A DNA stretch of 64,000 nucleotides from Panorpa germanica (taxonomy: Eukaryota > Arthropoda > Insecta > Mecoptera > Panorpidae). The DNA lies in NCBI GenBank assembly GCA_963678705.1, contig OY783203.1:41168347-41232346 (forward strand), written 5' to 3'. Below the pieces are notes generated by a model. It ran no database searches. It saw only the letters and a program-made list of their open reading frames with translations, and was not told the origin of the DNA. Made by a program: the position numbers and the translations under genes. Of this stretch, positions 45,465-57,762 are shown one piece after another. Positions within the stretch are counted from its first letter, which is position 1, and each line of letters starts with the position of its first letter.

Positions 45465-45851
45465 TTAGGTTACTTAGGTCCGAGGGTTTAGTCTCGCGAA
45501 GTCTTCGAAAATCATGATAGTAATCAAGCAACATTTGCGTCACGGCGATGTTTTCGTGGTTAAAAGTCTCAACTCGTTTTTTGCTGCTATAGTTTTTATT
45601 TCTTCTCCGACTGTGTTAATCTTCAGATCTCTATGTATGTCGTCATTGCAGATATACCACGGTGCATTAACTATTCCTCGCAGAACTTTATTTTGAAACG
45701 TTTGTATTTCTTTAATATTCGATTTCTTGGTGCAACCCCAGAGTTGCACTCCATACGTCCACACTGCCTTTAGCACTTGTTTATATATAAGCAGCTTGTT
45801 TTCTACGTTCAGTTCAGACCGTCGCCCAATTAGCCAATACAAATTCCTGTA
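45465..45851 (-). pseudogene. Jockey-like LINE reverse-transcriptase C-terminus
   Basis: On the minus strand from about 45851 the reading frame gives LYWLIGRRSEL, NKLLIYKQVLKAVWTYGVQL, WGCTKKSNIKEIQTFQNKVL and NAPWYICNDDIHRDLKI. This run is typical of the region after the RT palm in Jockey-clade LINEs. The frame stops at 45540. In another frame RRLRETKPSDLSN (about 45470-45512) looks like the usual end of the protein, so a frameshift separates them. The first 46 codons of the open frame (45989-45852) do not look like LINE protein, so the element is 5'-truncated and dead. Confidence 0.8.
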
Positions 45852-46762
45852 TTTTAGGCACCGCTTACTGTCACCTGCCACTGTCATTTGCACTGTCTTC
45901 CTCTTGTACCGATTCCTATCAACATTATCTTGTCTTCCACCCATTTGTTCTCCTTCCCTCTTACCTTTTTCCTTACTTCCGTCATCCACCCACTTTCCTT
46001 ACAATATCTCCTCTAGGCATAATCCACTTTCCATCTTCCTCCGACTCTTTTTGGAATTTCTTCTTTTTTTTGCTATTATTTCGGTGCAATGTACTGCAGG
46101 AATAAATAATTCGGTGCGATCTAGTGACTTCCGCAACTACTTCTTAATCTCTTGACCCTCTAACAACTAAAATATTTAAAGAAAATATTATATATATATA
46201 ATGACAGGGGCACTTGGCAATTGGGAACCCCCGACAATCAGAGACCCCAAGCTCACTTTCTACGTCTTAATATTGATTAAAGATGGTAAATGATTACATT
46301 GAATGTTGTTTGTCTCATTACTTATTAAGGTCTTAATTAAAAAGTTTTAACTGGATAATAACAATAATAGCTACGGAAATCCATTAATTATTAATATGCT
46401 CATTAAAAATACGATAATTATTCACATTTTATTCATTTCTTTTTGTATCTAGATACATATAAAGTTAAAACTTAACAAAATTTGTAAGTAGATACAGATA
46501 CAGATACTCCAAAAATATAAAAAAATATAGTTACATTTTCAGATATATTCTACGAAATTCTTTTAATGATCGTCATACATTATGATAACGGTAGGCCCTT
46601 TATACGACACAGGATAAATTAGATACAAATTTGTGGAATTCATTATATATTATAGTATATCAGTTTTATTCAAATTCTTTTATTTTATTTAAGCCTTTTA
46701 TTAATATTTTACTCTAATTCTCTGTAAAAGTATAAAAACAAATTAAGTATTAGACGACAAAA
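45852..46762. other. Background, no gene seen
   Basis: Pyrimidine-rich on + from 45880 to 46080. The + strand ORF at 45727-46155 is the antisense of the LINE and its flank. Confidence 0.45.
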
Positions 46763-46950
46763 TGACGGGAGCATTGATGTTTTACACTGACTACTGTGTC
46801 TTCGGATTCGATCTCCAGACCAGAGCTATATTTTCTGTGTTTGGTTTTTATCAAGTTAAATTGTTTTACATATATAATCATAAGTTTATCAGGCAGAGGT
46901 GTAACTCACAAATGAACGTAGTAGGAGGTACTATTAAAAAAACGTCATGA
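46763..46950 (+). mobile_element. SINE family A, 3' truncated
   Basis: 'gacgggagcattgatgtttt' (A-box region), 'ctgactactgtgtcttcg', 'gattcgatctccagacc', 'agctatattttctgtgtttg' and 'tcaggcagaggtgtaactca'. Confidence 0.75.
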
Positions 46951-47157
46951 AATTTTAGAACATTCTTAAAGCACATTATATAACAAAGTATTGAAAATAA
47001 ATTCGAATCGCGTACATTAATTTAGATAACATACATGTTAATAAAAAAAATTTGTAGTCATATTATTTTTATTTTTATTCTTATCCTAATAAGAAGTAAT
47101 AACACGGTTCTTAATTTTAATACGCATTTATTTATTAAATTTAAGAATTTTTTTAAC

Positions 47158-47332
47158 AGTATATATTTTCTGGGTTAGGTTGTTATCAAGTTAAATTGAT
47201 TATGCAGGCATATAATCATAAACACATATATGAGGCTACGATACTCCAAAATGTCAACATAGTAGAAACTTCTCGGTGATAGGACTCAACATCGGAAATA
47301 GGATGTCCTTGAATAAATAAAATAAAAATAAA
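47158..47332 (+). mobile_element. SINE family A, head lost
   Basis: Starts in the body ('agtatatattttctgggtta') and runs through 'gttatcaagttaaattgatt', 'cacatatatgaggctacgat' and 'ggtgataggactcaacatcg' to 'aataaataaaataaa'. Confidence 0.75.
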
Positions 47333-48489
47333 AGCAACACTATTCATGGAATAATAAGAGTTAATTTTAATCAAAATATTTTAATATTGATACGAGATAA
47401 AAAACCACTAATAGAATTTCTATTAGCAAATAATAAGTAATTATATACAAGCATCTAGCAGACAAACAGTATTATATAAAATATAATGAGGGTAATACGA
47501 GTACATAATCCTGAACGCATAATCCACAAGGTTTAATCTGTAATCCGATAGTTAATAATATTTTTCATTAAGTATTAGAGTATGTAGAGTTTAAAAAAGT
47601 ACAAAGGATCCTTTTATGTCTATCTACCCTAAAAGGTTTCTAAAATAATCGATCTCATTCCATTTATCTCATAAATATTCCCTCAATTGCTTTCTGCCAC
47701 GTATACAGGTACATACCATACATATACGTAAATCGGGGAACGTAGGATACATGGGATATTCAGAGGGCTAAAGGGAATTCGGAATTCACCCCATGCGGAA
47801 TAGCAAGGTGTTTTCAATGGATTGAATGCTATTAGAAGGTATTTAGATTATTAGATGCACACACACATACATATATAGACACAGACATTAAAAACAACTA
47901 CAACATCGCTTTAATTGGGAATTGAAGTAGGGAACAAATTATGCCCCATTCATGCCCATATATAAATTACCTCAAATGGAATAAAAATTAATATTGTAGG
48001 GATAATCTATATGTTTCAATGAGAAATTATTTAATTTCAGATGAGATTTTTATTGACTGTTAAATGAATCTTTAAATTTCTAAACGAATCTAAACAGTAA
48101 CAGAATGTAACAGTTACATTCAATTTTGTATTTAGATACAGATACAGTTACTTGAAAAATATAAGCAAAATCTAGCTAAATTTCAGTTATACTACGTTAC
48201 ATTTGTGCGTTTTAAGAGCCACGGACATGATGATAACCAAAAATGATTTGAGAAGATTTTTCAGCGACAATACTTAAAGTGTAGGTCCCTCATACTACAA
48301 AGAATAAAAATTTGTAGTTTTTTTTTTTTTTTTTTTTATTATATTACTACGATTTCAACAGCTAGGTGACAATAAATATGTAATATAATAATTGTGTGCT
48401 TCTTTTTGTAGATATGTTTATTTATATGGTTGGTACACTTATTTATTTTTGATTTGTTTATCATTTTGTGAGTTAGATTCATTGCCAGT
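47333..48489. other. AT-rich background, no gene seen
   Basis: A run of T lies at about 48318-48338. The ORF at 48392-48601 extends into the SINE-like unit that follows and has no recognised domain. Confidence 0.4.
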
Positions 48490-48790
48490 CATTGAATACA
48501 TTATGACCAGAGGTTATGACCCCGAGACAGAGGAGAAAGATCCCAAACTAATATGCATCACTGAAGCGTGCTCATCGGAAAGGAAATATAATATACAGTA
48601 AACCTAACACAGTTTACCGATGGCACGAGGGGTGCAATGTCAACGGAAATACCCTCATTCGCATACCACCATGATCACAATATAAACGGGTGCCGCAACC
48701 CACCTATCTAAACTGTGACCGAGCCAACTCCGGGAATCGAATCGAATTGAAGTTTATTCGATTCGTTAACTAGCTCGGCCACCCAGAGGA
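48490..48790 (-). mobile_element. Second SINE-like family (family S2), single copy
   Basis: On the minus strand the head reads 'gggtggccgagctagttaac' (a very good A box), then a (cgaat)-type segment, then 'gattcgattcccggag' (B box). A-to-B spacing is tRNA-like. A GC-richer body of about 220 bp follows. This differs from SINE family A in body and head. It lacks a recognised tail and has no second copy here. Confidence 0.55.
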
Positions 48791-49492
48791 CAAAAGAAGA
48801 TAAAGAAGACCACAATTTATACTTTATTCTTACAAGGTCAAAAACTAGTTTTACAAGCATATGTGAGCCAAAACTAAAAGAAAAAAAGGAAATTTTCCAA
48901 AATATGTAGTACTCATAGAAAGGTTAAAGCCGACGATCTTCTTATAGTATAATCCGGTCTTAAGAGTAAAGAAATGTTTAAACTGGTATAAACAAATACA
49001 CATGAAGAATGTTCAACTGCTTACGTTAGCACTTTAACTTTAACTCCTATTTTATTATATCTGAGTTCATAAAATACCAAAGTTGAATTGAAGTGTTGAT
49101 AATTTTATAAGAAAATAATATATATATATTCTTATAAGAATATTTCCGAATCATAGAGGAACTATTTAATAAACCTTGAAATTTGTAAAACAGATAAATA
49201 TTTAAATAATCAGTCAATCTAAATACCATTTACTAATTTGAATTCCGGTTCAAAGACTATTCTGCTACAAAAACAACCAGATACTAACACACTGCCTTGA
49301 TTGTCTTTTTTTGTTTATTGTTTTTACATATTCATGAGAGGAATTTAGCCCTGTTTTTACAAAAGTCAATTTTTTTATGCTGTTAAATAATGATGAGGTA
49401 ATAAAAACTATGGTAATGATATGCTATCTGAACGATCTTTTTAATTAGTGATTCAGTTAATTGCACGTGATTGAAAACAAACCATTAACACA
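48791..49492. other. AT-rich background, no gene seen
   Basis: A short AT run lies at 49117-49131. Nothing else supported. Confidence 0.45.
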
Positions 49493-49735
49493 TCACTCAA
49501 TAAGTTCGAGAGTAACATATAACAACATATGACGCCACTATTGGCAAATCTATATTAGTTTTAGATAATACTAACCTTCAAACGATATATGTCAACATTT
49601 TATGATATTCTGATCATTACTTTACGAGTTACAGTGATTTTAGTAATTTTGTAATTTTCAAAACAATAGAAAATTCTAAATTTCTTGAAGATATTCGCCA
49701 GATGACATGCTTTATACTCATTGTGTTTTTTTTAA
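49493..49735 (+). mobile_element. Mariner MITE, decayed second copy
   Basis: 'cacatcactcaataagttcg' opens it, then 'gacgccactattggcaaatc', 'gagttacagtgattttagta' and 'ttgtaattttcaaaacaata'. This is the same order as the minus strand of the 27361-27632 element. The transposase ATG is mutated to ATA. The right end is hard to define. Confidence 0.7.
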
Positions 49736-50170
49736 TTGTGTCTAAAATAATGAATTATGACTCGTTGCAGATTTAGCCTGTATCTAATTCTCAGTTAGAT
49801 CTAATTTTTAGGGCATTGGAGTATGTTTTATGTTCATTCAGTGAAGGCGAGTGCGCCCGAGTATTCCACCCGTAACGGACGATTTTATGATTGTTGATTA
49901 GTTTTCCCGGAGAAATATATAATGTGCAAAATGATAGTTAGATTTTGCGTGATGAAAAACGGTTAAGTTTAACGTTTTGCTTAGAGAAATACATTTCATT
50001 TTACTTGAACCATTTGCGGGATATATAGCTGTATATACATAAACAATGCTGAAATATTTCAAATTACTGAAAAATAACTTTTATGTAACTATTAAATTGT
50101 GTTGTTAACCATGTCTTAATTTGTAGAAAGCTCTATATATTGCTATATTTTGCAGTCCGACCTTCAAATA

Positions 50171-50385
50171 CAATGTCACCTCGCTTAACGATTAAAGTAA
50201 ATTGTAAATAAAATAATAATTCGCTGAACGAGGGACGTTTCGCATAACTAGTGGCGGGGGATGAGATAGTTCCGGCTGTCCGCCTGTAACAGCGAGGGTC
50301 GGACATAACTGTTTCGATTAACGAGTGTTTCGAGTTACGAGTTTGATTCTGGAACGAATTATGTTCCTTAAGCGAGGTTCCACTG
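50171..50385. mobile_element. Tc1/mariner-like MITE
   Basis: 215-bp unit between TA dinucleotides (50169-50170 and 50386-50387). Ends are inverted: CAATGTCACCTCGCTTAACG on the left, and on the right the mirror of CAGTGGAACCTCGCTTAAGG. Terminal phrases of this type are common in arthropod mariner-type MITEs. The 115-aa minus-strand ORF across it is not a gene. Confidence 0.75.
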
Positions 50386-50572
50386 TAGTAATTTTTGTCG
50401 CTTACAATTTCTGTTATATAATAGAATGAAAACGAAATGGCATACTTATGACTATTATTTACAGCTACCTCGAACAACACATAAATTTTAGATATTATGA
50501 AAATTGAAAAGTACTTTAAATTAAAAAAATTGTTTATGAGTCTCTGTGCTGCTCTGAACTGTGTGATGTCAG

Positions 50573-50640
50573 AAATCGATTATCGATATGTTGTATATTT
50601 TAATAGAAATTAAGACATGATACACAACCGAATTACCTCG
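50573..50640 (+). mobile_element. MITE family B, right-end fragment
   Basis: 'gaaattaagacatgatacac' and upstream words match the right end of family B. Confidence 0.45.
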
Positions 50641-51090
50641 AGACTTTCATCAAAGTGACGAAAGAATCAAATCTAAGATAATATCATAATAAATTTTAAA
50701 AGTCTTTGAACTTTAGCCCAATGCCAGTTCATATTTGTTTTTGGTAACAACTAATTTAAATTTAATAATGGTTTAATTTGCATGTTAAGAATGTCATTAT
50801 CATCTTACAAAAACAAACGTAACCCTCGCGCACTCCTACATTTTAATCGCACACGCATATTACCTTCAATGTAGTATAAAATATCGACACCTTTATTCTA
50901 AGGCTGCATGCTCACTAGACTATCTTTAGATAGATATATTCGCGTTACCTCTGTTTGGTCAATATGTTGAAATGGAGCTGTTTTTGCCGAGGCTTTTCCT
51001 CAAACTGTTTTGTGGATGTGGATGGCGCTGAAGCGTTATGCCTATACTCAGTTGTTTGGGCAAGTGTAATTATAATTTGCATTATAAGTA
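50641..51090. other. Background, no gene seen
   Basis: Nothing supported. Confidence 0.4.
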
Positions 51091-51545
51091 CAACTTCAAT
51101 ATATTGAACCTCGATTTTATCAAATTTCATAATAAATCGAAAATCCTTGACCATTCTCCTTGAATTTGCCTAAATCTCCCATGTTATTTTTTTCCTCTAT
51201 ACGAGTATATCGAATTCAGGATAAACCTCGATATTTCGAATTTACGCATTGGATAAAATGACACTATATATGCATTTCATTCTTTTATAAAATGATTACA
51301 CATTTGCATAAAATTTAAAAATCAATGTTAATCAACGTGTCATGTTATTATTTCTGTAACAGTATTTTATAATTCAATAAAATATAATTTCTCTAATTGA
51401 TTGTACAAGTATTTAAGTGAGAACCTCTATATATCGAAGTCATTTAAAAATCACCTCGACAAATCGAATCTCGGCAATATCGAAATTTTCGATAATTCAA
51501 AATTTTCTCGTTTCCCTTGACATTCCGTATATCAGGGTTTCACTA
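51091..51545. mobile_element. Possible pogo/Tc1-like non-autonomous element
   Basis: Both halves contain 'acctcgat'/'tcgaatc' type words. The right end 'gtatatcagggtttcacta' mirrors a TAGTGAAACCCTGATATAC start, and the left side has 'ttgaacctcgattttatc'. These are phrases of pogo-like repeats in arthropods. The two ends are only loosely similar here, so the borders are uncertain. The ORF at 51417-51830 extends out of it and is not credible. Confidence 0.45.
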
Positions 51546-52972
51546 TATTATAAAGCCTCAATTAGTAAGAGACTACCTGGAGCCGAAATCAATGCAAATG
51601 TTGGTGGTAGTAGCAAATACCTCCTCGTTCTACTTTACATTTTATCAACCGAATTATTAACAGTATTTAATTTAATATCGACGACATCCAAACGCAATAT
51701 TAGTGATAACTGGGGCTCGAATTTATATGCAGGTGTATATTTATACAATTTCCAGGAAAAACTCATATTTGTGCATATCTCCTTTTTAAATATTTTTGTT
51801 ACATATTTGAATTTCAACGTTTTATTTTAAGTGTTAACGACTTCATTAATTTATTTCCATCTATTTAATTTAGATGTTTACTCCATTACGATATTATGCA
51901 GTTGATAACAGGAGGTATCATAAATAGTAATAAAGTGTATAAAAGAAAACGTTCCCAGTAAATTCTAATCAGAAACAACAATAGTACATTTATTTAATAT
52001 TGGTAATTCAACTTTACTCCTTCATATGAACACCATATGAAGTTCATATTCAATTTCTTACACTTCAATATTTGTTTTTTACTTGCCTGTTTCCAATTTT
52101 TTGTTTTCTTTACGTGCATATTTCAATTTTATTTACTTACATAGTTCCCATTTTTTGTTTTTTTAGTATATATTTCGAATATTATATTGTTAACTTTATT
52201 AATAAACTTATAAGTACTTAATACAAATCATTCGACATGTAGCTGCGTTTAGCGAGTATATATTAGTAAATAGCATTAAATAACGAATGACAAATGATGG
52301 CATTATGACCACCGTTTTTAGTGTCATTTGTAACTTACCAATTCAATATTTTCACTTGCAGAAATAACCTTGGAGTTTTAAAGTATAAATTTCGTTAATG
52401 TTTACATTTGCATAATTCCTGCAGTTATATATACGAGTCGTACGTTCCTAATAATTATACAAAAAGTTTAAAAGTTGTTAGGATAACTTAGTTTTTTATT
52501 TTAAAAATGTAATAATATATCATATAAATTATATTTAAAGTGGCTGTAAATATTTGAGGCCATATAAATCATTTACTAAATTAACTATTACTAGGTTTCG
52601 TTTAAGATGTTGCGGGAGCCGGGAATATACTTGTTGGTAAATATTTTTTTCTTTTTCTTATATTTTGCATGGCTTCCTAGGACCCCAGTCCTTTTTAAGC
52701 CATATAGACATTTTCCCGATCAATAAAACTTAGACTATGTATCTTTCGACCAGCCATATCATGTCGATGGCAAGACATATCGACCAGCTAGGGCGTATTG
52801 GTAAATATCATCAGCGACATTATAGACCTCCTAAAATTGTGCAACATTTAATTCCCTTTATGAATCTATTAATCTGAACTTAAAGAAATTGTTATTTTTC
52901 CTTCTTTATTTTTATTTTCGTGTACCATTTTGGAAAACCAACAAAATGCAAAAGAAAGGCATAAAAGTAAGT
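51546..52972. other. AT-rich background, no gene seen
   Basis: Nothing supported. Confidence 0.45.
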
Positions 52973-53115
52973 ATAGTGTCGTGGCCTCATATATGTGCAC
53001 TACACCGCCTAAGTTTACGATAATCTTTACACATAATCTATTTAATTTGATAACAACCAAACCCAGAAAATATAACTTTGGTCCGGCGTACGAACCTAAA
53101 GATATACCGTCGAAG
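52973..53115 (-). mobile_element. SINE family A, reverse copy, tail lost
   Basis: 'gtgtcgtggcctcatatatg', 'cactacaccgcctaagttta', 'aacaaccaaacccagaaaat' and 'ggtccggcgtacgaacc' (B box mutated). Confidence 0.75.
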
Positions 53116-54281
53116 GTGGTGAATAAGAAAACTTAAATTGATTACTTATTATTCTATCTTTAATTCTAATCGCGTGACGTCAAAATAAGACTAAACCCTA
53201 AGAAGAAATTCTAATTTTAAATAGCTCCGTCATTCCGCTGCCTAGTTGTTAGATATACTTGAGAAGCACTACATTAGTTTGCTAATTTGGTAAAAGAATC
53301 CTATTAACAAAAACCAATGCCAATTTGACAATTAATTATTTCCTTATTTATTATTATAAACTAATTTAAAAATAAAAAATTAATTGAAATTCTGACTAAG
53401 GTAATTAAGTGCATGAATATTTAACATGGAATTATATTTATGCAAATTCTTTAATGTTCATTTAATGTAAATTATTATTAGTTATTAATTAGTACATTAA
53501 TAAAAATCTTTTAAATTATAAAACAACAACTATTATGAAAATAATAACATTGAAATATATTTAGAGGTTCATAAGCAAAAACCTCATATTTTCTTCGAGG
53601 AAGCTCAAGAGTCGCCTCAATGAAGGAGCTCAAAGAAAGCTGTACAGGGTAAGTGTAGTTGTAAGAGGTTGTATTAACTGTACTTATTTAGTAGTACAAT
53701 ATGTCTACAATATTCTCCCAAAGTTTTAAGTCAGTAAGAGTAAAGTCTACAAGATAGAGCTTTGTAAAGTTCCGTTCACTAGGCCTGGTGCATAGCAGGT
53801 ATATTGAGGCAGCTGTTTAGCTATTGCTTCTCTGTCTTCCTCGCTCGCTTCTCTCACTTTCTAAGAGCAACCAGTTTTTAATATTTTAGTTGATTGTTGG
53901 TTGTTTAGCCACGGGTTGGTTTTCTTTGGAGTTCGTTGTAAATTTTTACCGAGATTTCTATTCATTTCTTTGCTAATTTAATCGCGTTTTTCCCAAACCT
54001 CTATTTTTGAAGTCGAATGACGTGATTTCTCAAAAAATAATGAACCGACCTTGTTCAAACTTTTCATAATTCTTCATGATATCCTTGACTAGCGGTTGAA
54101 CGAAGGATTTTTTTTGTTTCTTTATCACAACTAATTTTACAGGGTAATACGTGATGCAAATTATACCAAAAATAGTATCTTTTTGAACACAACTGTGCCA
54201 GAAATTCCAATTTTAATTTTTTTTCCGTCGTCCAAGAAATTATTTAGTTTTTAATATCAGGTGAATCTATCATGAGTTATT
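53116..54281. other. Background, no gene seen
   Basis: A donor-like GTAAGT at 53650 follows a short open stretch, but there is no domain to support an exon. Confidence 0.4.
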
Positions 54282-54625
54282 CTGAGGGGCAGCCATTGCG
54301 AGGCCCCGGAGTGGTAGATCTTTGTAAAGCTCTTGTTCTTTGTATAATTTAAGTAAATTAAAAGTAAGTATTTTTGATGATGATTCAAGAGAAATGCAAA
54401 AGGACAAAGACGAAAAATATTAGTAATGATAAACTAAGGTACTTTGTGAGTTAAAAGATATACACATACATTCAAGTGGAGTTTCTAAAGCACGAGGCGC
54501 GAGATTCAAATACATATATAGTAATGAATTGTTCTACTTAGGTTGTTCCACGAGAGTGCGAGGCCCCTACAAGAGTGAGGCTCCGGGTGGTTGCCCTGCT
54601 TGCCATCCCCTAAGACCGCCTCTGC
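54282..54625. mobile_element. Possible hAT-like element edge
   Basis: The right end, read on the minus strand, is 'cagaggcggtcttagggg' with a GC-rich subterminal part ('gcagggcaaccacccgg'). The left side has 'ggcagccattgcgaggcccc'. CTGAGG flanks both sides (54276-54281 and about 54625), a possible short duplication. Ends are not clearly inverted, so this is tentative. Confidence 0.4.
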
Positions 54626-54889
54626 TGAGGAGTCACAGAAAATTAGATCACAATGGCTAAATTTTCAATATTTTGAAATGAAAATATTTTTCAATCTTTA
54701 TATGTTGAAAAGTTTGAATTAACCATTATAATATTGGAAAAAAAATTTAGCCTTCAAAACACACCTAACCTCTTCAACGGACAACTTGAAGAGTTAGTTT
54801 TTTATCTCACGGTAAATATACTTTGATCTTGTCACAATTAACTTGCTTCGTCTCTGTGTACATTTCAACCTTTAACAAATATGTATTTA

Positions 54890-54945
54890 ATAATAGGACA
54901 TAGGATTGGAAATAGACCGACTTTAAATTAATTAAAAAAAATAAA
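54890..54945 (+). mobile_element. SINE family A, 3'-end fragment
   Basis: 'taggattggaaatagaccga' and 'ctttaaattaattaaaa' match the family tail. Confidence 0.55.
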
Positions 54946-55777
54946 ATATTATATTGTTATTTATAACCGAAGAAGGTTTATTTAATGATTCGAATAGCAA
55001 TAAAATAGCTCACGGAATGTTATGCATAATGAAAATAAACCTTAAACACGCGGCACTGTGTTTAGCGAGATGTATATAAACGTATATAATATATTCTCAG
55101 TTTTGTACAAATTTCTAATTCCCGTATCATTTTTTAATGGTATTACTTATCAGATGTCAGGGTTAAAAATATACACAAGTGTAACCACTTCTGCCAACGT
55201 ATAAATAACAAATATGGCGTTCGTCAATTCATTTCTTGATGTTTCATAAGAACTGCATGAATTAGTCGTGATTATTACAATCATATTTATCTAAAATAGT
55301 TTTCAAGTAAAAATAAAAACAAATCAAATGCACGAACAAACCAAACATGCAATAAATATACAATAAGTGGAATATTAAATGTAATTGTCTTGTAAGTAAT
55401 TGATTAAAAACCACTAAACCAATGTCATATTTTATATAACAATTCCATAATAAGTTCTATCTCTTTAATAAAAATAATACTATTTAAGTAAAGTTAGACG
55501 TCGAACTTCTGTAAAAACTTTCATTAGTACTTAATATAAACAAAGTTACTACTTCAAGATAAATTTTATACTTTTTGACTTCTCGGGAAATATCTTTTAT
55601 CAAATACAATAGGATATGTTTCTGTTTGTGAAATTATCGCAATTTAATATACGACTTCCGTAGAACAGGGTGTGGCTCGTGGTGATAGGTTATACTAGAA
55701 TAATAGTTAATCTAGCAATTAGTAGAGTGTCTTGTGGTACAGAATTAGATATTATGGCATCTTCCAACAACCTAGGG
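54946..55777. other. AT-rich background, no gene seen
   Basis: Nothing supported. Confidence 0.45.
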
Positions 55778-56082
55778 CACTGCTGGCCAACCTTATTAGT
55801 CAAAAAATCCAAATATCGGCATTCTACAATTTAGATTTCTTTCAAGTGCATACACAATTGCCTTTCAACCTAAGTGAAATTATCTTTTTTTAGCTCACAC
55901 GCGGAAAGTGCCGCACTGAAGTAAAAACCGTTTTGGATGTTGAGTCGCCGAGAATTTTAGTTCATAGAAGATATAATATTCCAATAGGTCGCCAGAAGCG
56001 GTTTTTTCCGTGTCGAGGAATATTACTCTAAGTGATAGGCCCCTGTGCAAAAGACTCGCGAGCCGCAGGTTGGCGAGCAATG
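55778..56082. mobile_element. hAT-like MITE
   Basis: Starts CACTGCTGGCCAACCT. The right side 'aggttggcgagcaatg' is its imperfect mirror. The flanks share CTAGGG (55772-55777 and 56085-56090), a partial target duplication. The subterminal 'gagccgcaggttgg' is typical of hAT-like MITEs of this kind. The minus-strand ORF inside is not a gene. Confidence 0.65.
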
Positions 56083-56726
56083 GACTAGGGTCGCATATTA
56101 TAATTTAAGTGGGCTTAGACTCTTAGAGGCTCAACTCCCTAAATAAACAGGTACTCGTATTTAGTGAAACACGGGATAACAAAGCAAAGGACCTTCATAC
56201 GGAAGTTCGTTGCTAATAAGGAGGACGTTTACAGATCTGCATGATTAGCTTTTGAACCCAAAAATAGATCATAGGACCTAAAATTAAAAATGGTCTGAAC
56301 AGAACAAAACTAAACATGGAACCGACACATCAAAAAGCGTATAATGTTACCATATATACCGACTAGGCTTGCCAACCATTTTCTTTGAGAAGGACAGTTA
56401 GATTATTAGACTTTTTGTCCTGTATCGTTTCTTATCATAGGGTAAAATCCTTACTGTTCTTAATTTCTACGTTTCAGTCGTCATACCAATTCATGTTGGT
56501 GCTGTAACAGATTTTTCTTTTAGGTCTCTCAATGTCCATGCACAACCTGCATTTCTTTTTTAATATTTTGACTGATGCCCTTATCTGGTACTTCGCAAAT
56601 TCGCAACTCTAATGAATTTATAATATAAAAGGATTTAAATTCAGGATGATTTTGAATTGTCTTATTACAAAAAGTATTTTTTAGATTCTATTAGCAGTAA
56701 AATAGATCACTAAACAAAGAGGACAT
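56083..56726. other. Background, no gene seen
   Basis: Nothing supported. Confidence 0.4.
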
Positions 56727-57076
56727 CAATAAATTACCTCACACAAATTTCATGCAACTCTGACCCCTCCCACTTCGTCCTTATCACATTTTGAGGACCC
56801 CCCATCCCCCTTGCTGTATTGACACACATTCCAATTAATAATTTTTTTTATATTTTGAAAAAGTGCGAAGAATAAATAGCATTTTTTAATTTTTTGAAGA
56901 AATGACAACTCTCATGAAAATTTAAATCTTTTTCAGGAAGTGTCATTTTTGTTAGCTTTGTCGGAATTTTTTTGTAACATTTTTCAGAACACCCTGCTTC
57001 TATATTTGCATATGATTGCATATGACGTCACATAGCTTCTGACCTCCCATTCTAATATCTTGTAACAATTAGTGGA
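56727..57076. mobile_element. MITE family E, copy 2
   Basis: 'attacctcacacaaatttca', 'tgacccctcccacttcg', 'tccttatcacattttgagga', then at the right 'gcatatgacgtcacatagc' and 'gacctcccattctaatatc'. Same order as copies at 12.2 and 58.1 kb. Confidence 0.6.
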
Positions 57077-57084
57077 CCCGCCAA

Positions 57085-57762
57085 CAGTGGCGTAGCTAAG
57101 TAACCAAGGGCTCCGGTGCAAAAAAACTGTGCCCCTAACTAAACTGTTTAGGTTTTTCAAGTCAGATATAAATATATATAAATACTTTAAAGGTACAAAG
57201 CTATTAGTTTATCATCAGCTCTTTATCGTGCACTGCATGGCACAGCAAAACTACTTACTACATGTATGTGTATGTGTGTCTTGTGTGAGCTTTAGTGATC
57301 GCCTAGGTGAAGAGTTTAGGAAAGTATACTTGGATTTATATTATTGGTATTAATCAATAAAACGAAGTAAATCAAAAGATGTATGCAGGTATGTATGTAA
57401 AACATTAATAGTATATTACACACCGAGGGAAGAAACCTCTGCCTGAGAGAATTGCGTAATAGACTTAGACTCTTGCCTGGTCCATGCTTCCCCCTCCCTC
57501 ATGTTCAGCGATAAATTTGTACACAAGTGAGTATGAAAAACACTCAATAAAAAAAATTCATTCCTATTTAGAATTTTTGTTATTGTTTATGTTTTTGTTA
57601 TAAAAGTTTTGTAATCATTGTCGGGAATAACTATTTACTAAGAGTATTACTTCACTGTGAAATCGTTAAAATATAAATATAAGTTATAAAAGTTCGAGGG
57701 CCCCCTGAGCTTGGGGGCCCCGGTGCACTGCACCGACTTGCCCATACCTACCTACGCCAGTG
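57085..57762. mobile_element. hAT element, non-autonomous, perfect 8-bp duplication
   Basis: 678 bp, starting CAGTGGCGTAGC and ending in its near mirror CTACGCCAGTG. It is flanked by an exact 8-bp direct repeat CCCGCCAA at 57077-57084 and 57763-57770. Subterminal GC-rich words ('gctccggtgca' and 'ggccccggtgca') occur near each end. No transposase inside. The ORF at 57129-57353 has no domain. Confidence 0.85.

Noticed and set aside
45727-46155. 142-aa ORF on +
   Set aside because: Antisense to the Jockey-like LINE fragment and pyrimidine-rich flank.
48392-48601. 69-aa ORF on + with a charged C-terminal half
   Set aside because: Overlaps the antisense of a SINE-like unit. No domain recognised and the N-terminal half is AT-derived.
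53580-53660. Possible small exon ending in GTAAGT
   Set aside because: Very short frame, no domain, and donor-like hexamers occur by chance at this rate.
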